Assembly (NCBI RefSeq): GCF_014204895.1
Contig: NZ_JACHMF010000001.1
Location: 4,402,001 to 4,466,000 of the forward strand
Origin: Paractinoplanes abujensis
GTDB taxonomy: Bacteria > Actinomycetota > Actinomycetes > Mycobacteriales > Micromonosporaceae
Direction of reading: 5' to 3'
DNA: 64,000 nucleotides
The first letter of the stretch is position 1; each line of letters starts with the position of its first letter. Made by a program: the position numbers and the translations under genes. The notes beneath the pieces are model-generated. The model was not told the origin of the DNA and searched no databases. It was given only the letters and a program-made list of their open reading frames with translations. Below, piece after piece: positions 52,589 to 60,708 of this stretch.

Positions 52589-53982
52589 GCGGTGACCCCG
52601 CTCCACGGGTGCGCCGCCTCGAGCTGCCCGGCCAGCGCGAACAGCGTTTCCTCCCGGCCGTAGGCGGCCGCGAACTGCACCCCGATCGGAAGGCCCTCCG
52701 CAGACAGTGCGGCCGGCACCGCCATGGCCGGCTGGCCGGTGGTGTTGAACTGCGGCGTGAAGCAGAGGATGTCGATGGAGCGCTGAACGCCGTCCGGCCC
52801 GTCGAACAGCCCCAGCTCAGGCGGCGGGTTGGGCACGACCGGGCTGAGCAGCAGGTCGTGGCCGCCGGTCCACCACGAGGCCATGCGGCGGCGGAAGTCG
52901 TCGCGCCAGACCTCGTGCCGTACGTATTCGGCCGCCGACACCTTGGCTCCCTGCTCGGCCCACCACCACGTCACCTCCTCGCACTCGTCGCGGCGCAGCG
53001 GCCGTCCGGCCATGGCGGCCAGGTCGTCCATCAGCACGGTGACGCTGGGGCTGAGCAGACCCAGCCAGTGCTCGAGGTAGGCGGGGTCGGTCATCGCCGC
53101 CGGGTACGCCTCCTCGACGTGGTGGCCGAGCGCGGTCAGCCGGTCGGCCATCCGCCGCACGACCGCGTTCACCTGCGGGTCGACCGGGTAACCGTGCACG
53201 TCGTCGACGAGCATCACGCCGATCCGCAGCGAGCCGGGATCGGCAGTCACGGCGTCGAGGAAGGTCGTGGCCGGCCGCGGCGCCACCACCGGGTCGCCGG
53301 ACTGATAGCCGGAGATGGCGTCGAGGGCGGCCGCGCTGTCGCGCACGCTGCGGGTGATGACGCCGTAGATGTTGTGTGCGGCCAGCGCGTCGCCCTCGTC
53401 GGGTCCGGCGCTGACCCGGCCCCGGCTGCTCTTGAAACCGAACACTCCGCAGTGCGACGACGGCATGCGCAGCGAGCCGCCGCCGTCGGTGCCCTGGGCC
53501 ACGGGCACCATGCCGGTGGCGACCGCGACGGCCGAGCCGCCCGAGGAGCCGCCGGGCGACCGGGTGAGGTCCCACGGGTTGCGGGTGGGGCCGGTGGCGC
53601 GCGGCTCGGTCGTGGACACCAGGCCGAACTCGGGGGTGTTGGTGCGTCCGAGCACGATGAAGCCGGCCCGGCGCAGCAGCGCCGTCACGTGCGCGTCGTG
53701 GGTTGCGCGGTGGCCGAGGCCGCGCAGGAAGGCGTTGCCCTGATGGTCGGGGTCGCCGGCGCTGCCGCTGCGCAGGTCCTTGAGCAGGATGGGGACGCCG
53801 CGGAACGGTCCGTCCGGCAGCGGGCCCGCGGCCTCGTCGAGGGCCTGCTCGAAGCGGCGGTGCACGACCGCGTTGACCCGGCCGTCGAGCTCCTCGATCC
53901 GGCGGATCGCCGCGCTCACCAGCTCGGCCGGGCTGGCCTCGCCGGAGGTGATGAGCGCGGCCATCGCCGTAGCGTCGATCAC
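52585..53982 (-). CDS. amidase-signature hydrolase (first amidase)
   Basis: A 465-aa amidase of the signature family, only distantly like its neighbour. VPILLKDL holds the catalytic Lys, PGGSSGGSAVAVATG the Ser pair, and GTDGGGSLRMPSSHCGVFGFKSSRG the core. The C-terminal LPIGVQFAAAYGREETL is typical of aryl- or acyl-amidases. It starts with GTG 3 bp after the binding-protein gene's stop and overlaps the second amidase by 4 bp. Two different amidases in series suggest two amide bonds in the substrate, or two related substrates, which is inference. Confidence 0.92.
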   Translation of the reverse strand: MIDATAMAALITSGEASPAELVSAAIRRIEELDGRVNAVVHRRFEQALDEAAGPLPDGPFRGVPILLKDLRSGSAGDPDHQGNAFLRGLGHRATHDAHVTALLRRAGFIVLGRTNTPEFGLVSTTEPRATGPTRNPWDLTRSPGGSSGGSAVAVATGMVPVAQGTDGGGSLRMPSSHCGVFGFKSSRGRVSAGPDEGDALAAHNIYGVITRSVRDSAAALDAISGYQSGDPVVAPRPATTFLDAVTADPGSLRIGVMLVDDVHGYPVDPQVNAVVRRMADRLTALGHHVEEAYPAAMTDPAYLEHWLGLLSPSVTVLMDDLAAMAGRPLRRDECEEVTWWWAEQGAKVSAAEYVRHEVWRDDFRRRMASWWTGGHDLLLSPVVPNPPPELGLFDGPDGVQRSIDILCFTPQFNTTGQPAMAVPAALSAEGLPIGVQFAAAYGREETLFALAGQLEAAHPWSGVTA

Positions 53983-53985
53983 GTC

Positions 53986-55011
53986 TTACTTCTCGGTGAC
54001 CGGGATGGTGGCCAGCGTGTAGCCGAGGGTCGCGGTGTCCTTGTACTCGGCGATGTTGGCCTGGCTCCAGTACTTCGCCGTCACCACGTAGTTCTTGCCG
54101 GTCACGCCCTTCTTGGCGTCGTCCATGGCCTTGATGACGGCCATGCCGGTGGCGTACGAGTCCGGGTCCCACGTGCCGCTGAGCCGGCCCTGCTTGATCG
54201 CCTCGATCGCGTCCGGGTCACCGTTCGAGCCCTGGATGATGATGCCCTCGGTGGTGCCGTCGGAGATCTTGCGCCCGGCCCGGGTGGCCGAGGTCGACGC
54301 GCCGATGGCCGACGAGTCGTTGTACGACCAGACCGCGTCCACGTCCGGGTACTTGGTGAACGTGTCGGCGGTCAGCGACGCCGCGTTGGCCGAGGTGTCC
54401 TTGGTGTTGTCGATCTGGGCCAGGATGGTCAGCCCGGCCGCCTTGGCCGCGTCGCTGAAGCACTTCACGTTGGCCTGGATCGACGGCACCGGCGGGCCGC
54501 CCATGACGATCACTTTGCCGCCGGGGCGGGCGTCGGCGATCTGCTTGGCCGCCTGCCGGTACGGCGACTGGTCGTCGTCACAGCGGTTGACGCCCCACCA
54601 CACGGTCGAGGAGACGTTCGCGCCTTCCGAGTTGACGCCGATGACCGGGATGTTGGCCGCCTTGGCCTGGGCGTAGGTGCCCTCCATGGCGCCGGAGTCG
54701 AGCGCCCAGAGCCCGATCGCGGCGGCCTGCTGCTGGATCATCGTCTGCACGTTGGAGACCTGCTGGTCGGCCGAGAGGTTGGCGTCGATGACGTTGACCT
54801 CCCAGCCCAGTTCCTTGGCCCCGGCGTTGAGGCCGTTGGTGACGATCTGCTGGCCGGGCTGCGAGGCCACCGGGCTGGAGTAGGCGACCTTGAGACCGCC
54901 GGTGCTGCCGGAGGCCGAGGCGTCGTCGCCCCCGCCGCAGGCGGTGGTGCCGAGCAGGGCGGCGACGCCCATAAGCGAACAAGAGGTAATTTTCCACCGG
55001 GAAATGGGCAT
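53986..55011 (-). CDS. ABC transporter substrate-binding lipoprotein (sugar type, RbsB-like)
   Basis: A 341-aa lipoprotein: a signal peptide with a lipobox (TTAC at about residues 22-25), then a type I periplasmic binding fold (LKVAYSSPVASQPGQQIVTNGL, NVIDANLSADQQVSNVQTMI and DAVWSYNDSSAIGASTSATR). It should deliver the imported compound to the permease at 57113. Family members bind ribose, xylose, autoinducers and other small polar molecules. Here the neighbours suggest a hydroxylated amide. ATG 55011 has GGAGGA upstream. It lies 38 bp after the first GMC gene. Confidence 0.92.
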   Translation of the reverse strand: MPISRWKITSCSLMGVAALLGTTACGGGDDASASGSTGGLKVAYSSPVASQPGQQIVTNGLNAGAKELGWEVNVIDANLSADQQVSNVQTMIQQQAAAIGLWALDSGAMEGTYAQAKAANIPVIGVNSEGANVSSTVWWGVNRCDDDQSPYRQAAKQIADARPGGKVIVMGGPPVPSIQANVKCFSDAAKAAGLTILAQIDNTKDTSANAASLTADTFTKYPDVDAVWSYNDSSAIGASTSATRAGRKISDGTTEGIIIQGSNGDPDAIEAIKQGRLSGTWDPDSYATGMAVIKAMDDAKKGVTGKNYVVTAKYWSQANIAEYKDTATLGYTLATIPVTEK

Positions 55012-55049
55012 GACGGTTCCTCCGAGGGGTGAGGGCACGAGCGCGAGCT

Positions 55050-56978
55050 TTAGAGAGACTTGACGAGGGCCGAGGCGGTCCGCTCGGCCAGCGCCATGAC
55101 GGTGATCATGGGGTTGACGCCGGGCGCGGTCGGCAACGCGGACGCGTCCCCGATCCAGACGCCCGCGACGTCGTGAAGCTGTCCCCAGCCGTCGGCCACC
55201 GAGGTGGCCGGGTCGGCGCCGAGCCGGCAGGAGCCCATCTGATGGGCGGAGAAAGCGGTGTGGTCGTTGATCGGCGAGTCGGTCAGCTGCTGCAGATAGG
55301 CGTCGAAGTCCTCACCGCTGCGCCAGCGCTGGTCGCTCCAGTGGAACGTGAAGATCTCGGTGGCGCCGGCCTCGCGGTGCATCCGGGCCAGTTCGGTGTG
55401 CGCCCGTACGGCGATGCGGTGATCGACGTCGTCGTCGAGGTTCCAGTGCACGGCGGCCCGCCCGTCGGCGTCGAGGTAGACCTCGCCGCTGCCGTGGTCG
55501 TGCGAAACCCCGTGCCAGGTCGCGAAGTAGGGCAGCCTGCGCAGCTGGTCGCGGGTCGTGCGGCCGTCGGTGAACGGGGACTGCCCGGCCCACGTGCCGG
55601 GGTTGAGAGCGAGGCTTTCGACCAGGAAACCGCCGCCGTCGACGACCCGGGTCAGGTCGAAGCTGACGGCGGACTGGATCTGACCGTGCCACGCCTCGAC
55701 CGGCTCCTCGTAGACGCCGGTGACGATCCAGGCCGGGTGCAGCGTGAGGTTCTTGCCGACCGCGGGGCCGCCGATGCCGGAGCGCAGCAGCACCGCGGGC
55801 GATTCGATGCCACCGGCCGCGACGACGACGTGGCCCGCCGAGACGGACAGCGACGTGGAACCGTCGACGGTGGCCAGCACACCCGTGGCGCGCCCGTCCG
55901 CGGTGACGATCCGGTCGACGTGCGCACCGACCACGACCCGCGCGCCCGCGTCCACGGCGTCCTGCAGGTACGTGTGCAGGGTGGAGCGCTTCTTGCCCTG
56001 CTGACAGCCGGCGTTGCAGTAGCCGCACATCGTCGCGTCGTCGTCCGGCGCGGCGTTGCGGGGCAGCCGTTCGTGCCGGTACCCCAGCGAGGCCAGGCCG
56101 GTGATCATGGCCCGGGTGTTGGCGTTGTACTGGGTGGCGTCGGTGTTGACCCCGATCCGGTCCCACACCATGTCGGTGAACTTGTCGAAGTCGGGTCCGT
56201 CCAGACCTTCGAGCCCGTACGAGGTCCAGAGCTCGCGGATGTGCTGCGGCGTGCGCAGGCACACCATCGAGTTGATCACCGTGCCGCCGCCCAGGGTCGC
56301 GCCGGCCAGCACGCCCATCTGCCCCGAGGACGACCACAGCGAGCCGCCCCGCAGGAACATCGTGGCCGCGCCGATCGAGTCGATCTGCCGGAAGTCGGCC
56401 TCGTTGCGATACTGCGCGGCCTCCAGGACGAGCACCGACAGCCCGGCCTGGGCCGCGCGGGCCGCGATGATCGCGCCGCCCGCACCCGAACCGATCACCA
56501 CGACGTCGGCCTCCAGCTGGGCCTCGCCGGCGGGCAGCGACACGAGCGGGAAGTTCTTGGGCGCGGCCGGGGGCTTGGTGGCCGGGCCGGGATAGCCCAG
56601 CGCCGGCCACGCCGGGTTGGTCCCGGTCTCGTCCACGGCTCCGACCAGCGTCGCGAGGGTCATGGCCTTGAGCTGCCGTACGCCGAGACGCAGCCGCATG
56701 GACTCGTCGGCCACCGCCAGCAGCGTCGCCGTACGGGAATCGAGGTCGGCCGTCACGAAGTCCGGCCCGAGCCGATCCAGCAGCTCGGCGATGGCCCCGC
56801 GAGTAAGCACGTCGAGCGACCCGACCGCGCCGGCCACGGCGACGTCGATGCCCCGGGCTCGGGCGCCGTCGCGGTAGAACGCAGCAGTGGCCTCGTCGAC
56901 GCCTTCAGGGGCGCTCAGGGACGGCGCGAACGTGTCGCAAACCGCCTGGATGATCGCCTGGTCCTGCACTTGCGGCAT
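55050..56978 (-). CDS. GMC-family FAD oxidoreductase with N-terminal extension (first)
   Basis: A 642-aa flavoprotein. The first about 150 residues are an extra helical domain (QVQDQAIIQAVCDTFAPSLS...) similar to the gluconate dehydrogenase subunit 3 type extension. The FAD motif GSGAGGAIIAARAAQAG, a Cys-rich loop MCGYCNAGCQQGKKRST and the GMC C-terminus with His (SAHQMGSCRLG) and DASALPTAPGVNPM follow. It oxidises an alcohol group to an aldehyde or ketone. The electron acceptor is unknown. ATG 56978 has GGAGG upstream. It is paralogous to the protein at 60705-62606 and sits between the permease and binding-protein genes. Confidence 0.92.
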   Translation of the reverse strand: MPQVQDQAIIQAVCDTFAPSLSAPEGVDEATAAFYRDGARARGIDVAVAGAVGSLDVLTRGAIAELLDRLGPDFVTADLDSRTATLLAVADESMRLRLGVRQLKAMTLATLVGAVDETGTNPAWPALGYPGPATKPPAAPKNFPLVSLPAGEAQLEADVVVIGSGAGGAIIAARAAQAGLSVLVLEAAQYRNEADFRQIDSIGAATMFLRGGSLWSSSGQMGVLAGATLGGGTVINSMVCLRTPQHIRELWTSYGLEGLDGPDFDKFTDMVWDRIGVNTDATQYNANTRAMITGLASLGYRHERLPRNAAPDDDATMCGYCNAGCQQGKKRSTLHTYLQDAVDAGARVVVGAHVDRIVTADGRATGVLATVDGSTSLSVSAGHVVVAAGGIESPAVLLRSGIGGPAVGKNLTLHPAWIVTGVYEEPVEAWHGQIQSAVSFDLTRVVDGGGFLVESLALNPGTWAGQSPFTDGRTTRDQLRRLPYFATWHGVSHDHGSGEVYLDADGRAAVHWNLDDDVDHRIAVRAHTELARMHREAGATEIFTFHWSDQRWRSGEDFDAYLQQLTDSPINDHTAFSAHQMGSCRLGADPATSVADGWGQLHDVAGVWIGDASALPTAPGVNPMITVMALAERTASALVKSL

Positions 56979-57002
56979 GGAGTCCTCCGTCGCGTCAGCC
57001 AA

Positions 57003-57020
57003 CCGGGCCGCGAAGCCCGG
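57003..57020. terminator. intra-operon hairpin
   Basis: CCGGGC-CGCGAA-GCCCGG lies in the 134-bp gap between the permease stop (57113) and the GMC start (56978). It may lower downstream expression of the operon or mark an internal end. There is no U run. Confidence 0.35.
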
Positions 57021-57112
57021 CCGGCGGTGGGGCATTGGTGCGTGTCGCGCAAATCCGAAAGAAGCGATTCGGGCGGATGAAGAAAGGGCGGAAGGGGCAG
57101 GTCGGCGGCGGT

Positions 57113-58162
57113 TCAGGATGAGGCTGGGGTCCTGCCCCGATTGAACCGCAACCAGCCCCGGTCGCGGGCCACTCCGAGCGCGACCGCGACGATCAGGACG
57201 ACGCCGTTGACCGTGCCGCGCCAGAACGTCGACACGTCGCTCAACGTCAGACCGTTCTGGATCACGCCGAGGAACAGGACGCCGAGGACCGTTCCGCCCA
57301 CGCCGCCGTCGCCGCCGGTGTAGGCCGTGCCCCCGATCAGCACCGCGGCCACGACCGTGAGCAGCAGCGTGGAGTCGATGCCGGGGCTGGCGCCGGTGAG
57401 CCGGCCGACCTGGATCAGGCTGGCCACGGCGGCGGCCAGGCCGGCGATCAGGAACACGCTGAGCGTCGTCCGGGCCACGTTGATGCCGTTGAGCCGGGCC
57501 GCCTCGCGGTTGGAGCCGAGCGCGTAGACGCCGCGCCCGAAGGTCGTGTAACGCAGCACCAGGGCGGCCACCACGACCAGGACCACGTCGAAGATCAGCA
57601 GGTAGGGAAGCCCGGCCACCCGGCCGTTGACCAGGTTGTAGATCGGCTGGAAGCCCTCGATCGAGAACACGTTGATCGTCTTGCCCTGCGACATCACCAG
57701 CGCCGCGCTCTCGAAGATCGACAGCGTGCCCAGCGTGACGACCAGGAAGGAGATCTTCACGTACGAGATCAGGACACCGTTGACGATGCCCAGGAGCAGA
57801 CCGACGGCCAGCGCACCGGCGACCGCGACCCAGGCGCTCATCCCGTGTTGCAGCAGCATCCCGTACGACATGCCGGTGACCGCGGCCGCCGAGGCGGTGG
57901 ACAGGTCGAGCCCGCCCGAGATGATCACGAAGGTCGCGCCGACCGCGAGCACCAGCACCACGCTGTTGCTGGCCACGATGTTGGTGATGTTGCCCCAGGT
58001 CATGAAGATCGGCTGGGTGATCGACAGGTAGACGACCAGCAGGATCAGGCCGGCCAGCACACCGGTGGTCTTGCCCGACGCCCGCCACACGGTGGTGAGC
58101 AAGCCGGGCGACGAGGGCGCCTCGACCTTCGCCGGCGGACGTATTTGCGTGTCCTGACTCAT
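57113..58162 (-). CDS. ABC transporter permease (RbsC-like)
   Basis: A 349-aa membrane protein of the RbsC/BPD_transp_2 family with about nine helices. The landmarks FVIISGGLDLSTASAAAVTG and TTFGRGVYALGSNREAARLNGI are intact. It forms the translocation channel for the sugar-type importer. The ATG overlaps the ATPase stop by four bases. Downstream is a 134-bp gap before the GMC gene. Confidence 0.94.
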   Translation of the reverse strand: MSQDTQIRPPAKVEAPSSPGLLTTVWRASGKTTGVLAGLILLVVYLSITQPIFMTWGNITNIVASNSVVLVLAVGATFVIISGGLDLSTASAAAVTGMSYGMLLQHGMSAWVAVAGALAVGLLLGIVNGVLISYVKISFLVVTLGTLSIFESAALVMSQGKTINVFSIEGFQPIYNLVNGRVAGLPYLLIFDVVLVVVAALVLRYTTFGRGVYALGSNREAARLNGINVARTTLSVFLIAGLAAAVASLIQVGRLTGASPGIDSTLLLTVVAAVLIGGTAYTGGDGGVGGTVLGVLFLGVIQNGLTLSDVSTFWRGTVNGVVLIVAVALGVARDRGWLRFNRGRTPASS

Positions 58163-59676
58163 GAAGGCTCCTCGGAGTGGACGTGCCCGCTGACCGCGAT
58201 CGCGTTCAGCACCTCTTCCTGCAGCTGCTCGCCGCTGACCTCGCCGCGGACCGCGCCCTGGAAACAGACCAGGACCCGGTCGGCCAGGCCGATCAGCTCG
58301 GGCAGCTCGGAACTGATGATCACGACGGCGGCGCCGCTCTCGGTCAGCTTCTGCAACAGGGCGTAGATCTGGCTCTTGGAGCCGACGTCGACGCCGCGAG
58401 TGGGCTCGCTGAGCACGTAGACCGGGCAGTCCAGCGCGAAGATGCGTCCGAGGATCGCCTTCTGCTGGTTGCCGCCGGAGAGCTGCGTGATCAGCTTGGC
58501 CGGGGACGAGGTCTTCACGCCGTACTCGGCGATCGCCTCCCGGACCCGGCGTTTTTCCGTACGGGTGGGCACCACGCCCAGCTTCGACAGCTTGGGCAGC
58601 CACGTCAGGGTCATGTTGTGGGCGACGCTGCGGGTCGGCAGCAGGGCCGCGCGTTTGCGGTCGTCGGGCACCAGGCCGATGCCGGCGCCGAGAGCGCGGC
58701 GCGGGTCGCCCAGCGCGACGGCCGTGCCGTTGACCCGGACGTCGCCGGTGGCCGCGATGGCCCCGCCCAGGGCCATGCCGAGCTGGGCCTTGCCCGAGCC
58801 GACGAGCCCGGCGATGCCGACGATCTCGCCGCTGCGCACCTCGAACGAGGTGGGGGCGAGCGCGCCGTCGGCCGAGGCCAGATCGCGCACCTGCAGCACC
58901 ACGTCGCCGGGCACGCAGTCGCGGGAGCCGTAGTAGTCGTTGAGCTCGCGGCCGACCATCATCCGCACCAGCTGGGACTCGGGCGTCGAGGGCAGCGGGA
59001 CCGTGCCGACCAGTTTGCCGTCGCGCAGCACCGCGGCCCGGCTCGCCGTCGCGTACAGCTCGGGCATCCGGTGCGAGATCATCAGCACCGCCACGCCGCG
59101 CTCGGCCTGGTCCCGTACGAGTTCCAGCAGCCGCTCGGTGGCGTGCTCGGACAGCGAGCTGGTGGCCTCGTCGAGGATCAGCAGCCGGGCCTTGGAGGAG
59201 ACCGCGCGGGCGATCTCGACCTCCTGCTGCAGCTCCACCGACAGGTCACCCACCTTGGCGTCCACGTCGACGTGCACGTCCAGCGCGGCCAGTTCCTCGC
59301 GGGCCCGGCGGCGCGCGGTCGCCCAGTCGATCACCCGGCCGCGGCGGGGCAGCCGGCCCATGAAGACGTTCTCGGCCACGGTCAGCTGCGGGGCCAGGGT
59401 CAGCTCCTGGCTGATCATCACGATGCCCAGCTGGAGCGCGGTGGCCGGGTTGGCGATCACCGTCTCCACGCCGTCGACCAGCACGGTCCCGCCGTCCGGC
59501 TGCTCGGCCCCGCCGATGATCTTCGACAGGGTCGACTTGCCGGAGCCGTTCTCGCCGGTCAGGGCCACGATCTCGCCGGGACTGACGGTCAGGCTGGCGT
59601 TGTCCAGGGCGAGCACGCCCGGATAGCGCTTCGAGACGCCGCGTACCTCGACCAGAGGCGCCGCACTTGCGTTCAC
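58159..59676 (-). CDS. ABC transporter ATPase with two nucleotide-binding domains (RbsA-like)
   Basis: A 505-aa tandem ATPase. The first half has Walker A GENGSGKST and Walker B LLILDEATSSLS. The second half has the signature QLSGGNQQKA and a degenerate Walker A (GLVGSGKAQL). This architecture is typical of carbohydrate/autoinducer importers with RbsC permeases. It is the first gene of the leftward operon. GTG 59676 follows GGGAGG seven bases upstream. Its promoter region holds two or more IclR-type operators. Confidence 0.94.
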   Translation of the reverse strand: MNASAAPLVEVRGVSKRYPGVLALDNASLTVSPGEIVALTGENGSGKSTLSKIIGGAEQPDGGTVLVDGVETVIANPATALQLGIVMISQELTLAPQLTVAENVFMGRLPRRGRVIDWATARRRAREELAALDVHVDVDAKVGDLSVELQQEVEIARAVSSKARLLILDEATSSLSEHATERLLELVRDQAERGVAVLMISHRMPELYATASRAAVLRDGKLVGTVPLPSTPESQLVRMMVGRELNDYYGSRDCVPGDVVLQVRDLASADGALAPTSFEVRSGEIVGIAGLVGSGKAQLGMALGGAIAATGDVRVNGTAVALGDPRRALGAGIGLVPDDRKRAALLPTRSVAHNMTLTWLPKLSKLGVVPTRTEKRRVREAIAEYGVKTSSPAKLITQLSGGNQQKAILGRIFALDCPVYVLSEPTRGVDVGSKSQIYALLQKLTESGAAVVIISSELPELIGLADRVLVCFQGAVRGEVSGEQLQEEVLNAIAVSGHVHSEEPS

Positions 59677-59768
59677 CTGCGTACCTCCCTGGGGGTTTGT
59701 GAGTTCACCCACCGGCAACCGGATTGGCGCTCACCTTGGCACCGGCGCGTTACCGGCCTAAGCGACCT

Positions 59769-59838
59769 GTTCCGCTGAACGGACTGTGGCCGGAACGCGA
59801 CGTCCGGAGATTTGGAGCAGGAGTCCGGTGAACGGACC
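59769..59838. promoter_or_regulatory. two IclR-type operators in the divergent promoter region
   Basis: GTTCCG-CTGAA-CGGACT (59769-59785) and AGTCCG-GTGAA-CGGACC (59822-59838) lie between the leftward importer operon and the rightward hydrolase-GMC operon. Extra half-sites CGGAAC (59791) and GTCCGG (59802) lie between. The sites have the same shape as those at 43561, 48175 and 63435-63470. Confidence 0.7.
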
Positions 59839-59910
59839 GTCAGGAAGGCGCGCGTAACCGCGGAGGCGTGTTGTGGAGACCCAGACCACACTTCGACGGG
59901 AGAACAGCCG

Positions 59911-60708
59911 ATGACCCGTGGGTACGCGGCCACACCGTACGGCCAGATGCACTATGCCGAGCTGGGCGAGGGTCCGGTTCTGCTGCTCCTCCACCAGACA
60001 CCCCGCTCGTACGACGAGTTCCGCGAGGTGCAGCCGCTGCTGGCCGCGGGCCACCGGGTGATCGCCATGGACATGCGCGGGTTCGGGCTGAGCGCGCCGC
60101 TGCCGGCCCCGCAGACGATCGAGGCCATCGCCGAGGGCGCGTTCGCGCTGCTGGACGCGCTCGGCGTCGAGCGGGCCGCGGTGCTCGGGCATCACACCGG
60201 CGGCGCGGTCGCCATCGAGATGGCCGCGGCCGCGCCGGACCGGATCGGAGCGCTCGTGTTGTCGTCGGCGCCGTGGACCGATGCCGCCTACCGGGAGGGC
60301 CACGCCGGCGGTCCGGGGGTCGACGAGGCCGAGACGGCCGCGGACGGCACGCACCTGACCCAGCTGTGGGCGCTGCGGCAGCCGTACTACCCGGCCGGGC
60401 GGCCCGACCTGCTCGACCGCTTCGTCCGCGACGCGCTCGCGCCCGGGGTCGATCCGGCCGAGGGGCACATGGCCTGCGCCCGCTACGTCATGGAGGACCG
60501 GATCGGCCTGGTCACCGCGCCCGTGCTGCTGATCGGCGCGGCCGAGGACCCGTTCGCCCTGCCCGACGTCGAGCGCCTGCAGAAACACCTGACCAACGCC
60601 GTACGGGTCGAGACCACCGTGATCGAGGGCGGCACCATCCCGCTCATGGAGCAGAAGGCCCCCGACGTGGCGGCCGTGACCCTGAAGTTCCTCGGAGAGC
60701 ACGCATGA
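59911..60708 (+). CDS. alpha/beta-hydrolase-fold protein lacking the usual Ser-His triad
   Basis: A 265-aa alpha/beta hydrolase fold with LLLLHQTPRSYDEFREVQPLL at the oxyanion loop and VLGHHTGGAVAIEMAA at the elbow. The nucleophile position is His instead of Ser (GHHTGG), and the usual GGHxP histidine position is Thr (EGGTIPLME). Similar HQTPRS/GHHTG proteins form a known subfamily that is not a standard esterase. The reaction could be a lyase, decarboxylase or unusual hydrolase. ATG 59911 follows GGGAGAACAGCCG. Its stop overlaps the second GMC gene by 4 bp, so the two are coupled. Confidence 0.82.
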   Translation: MTRGYAATPYGQMHYAELGEGPVLLLLHQTPRSYDEFREVQPLLAAGHRVIAMDMRGFGLSAPLPAPQTIEAIAEGAFALLDALGVERAAVLGHHTGGAVAIEMAAAAPDRIGALVLSSAPWTDAAYREGHAGGPGVDEAETAADGTHLTQLWALRQPYYPAGRPDLLDRFVRDALAPGVDPAEGHMACARYVMEDRIGLVTAPVLLIGAAEDPFALPDVERLQKHLTNAVRVETTVIEGGTIPLMEQKAPDVAAVTLKFLGEHA

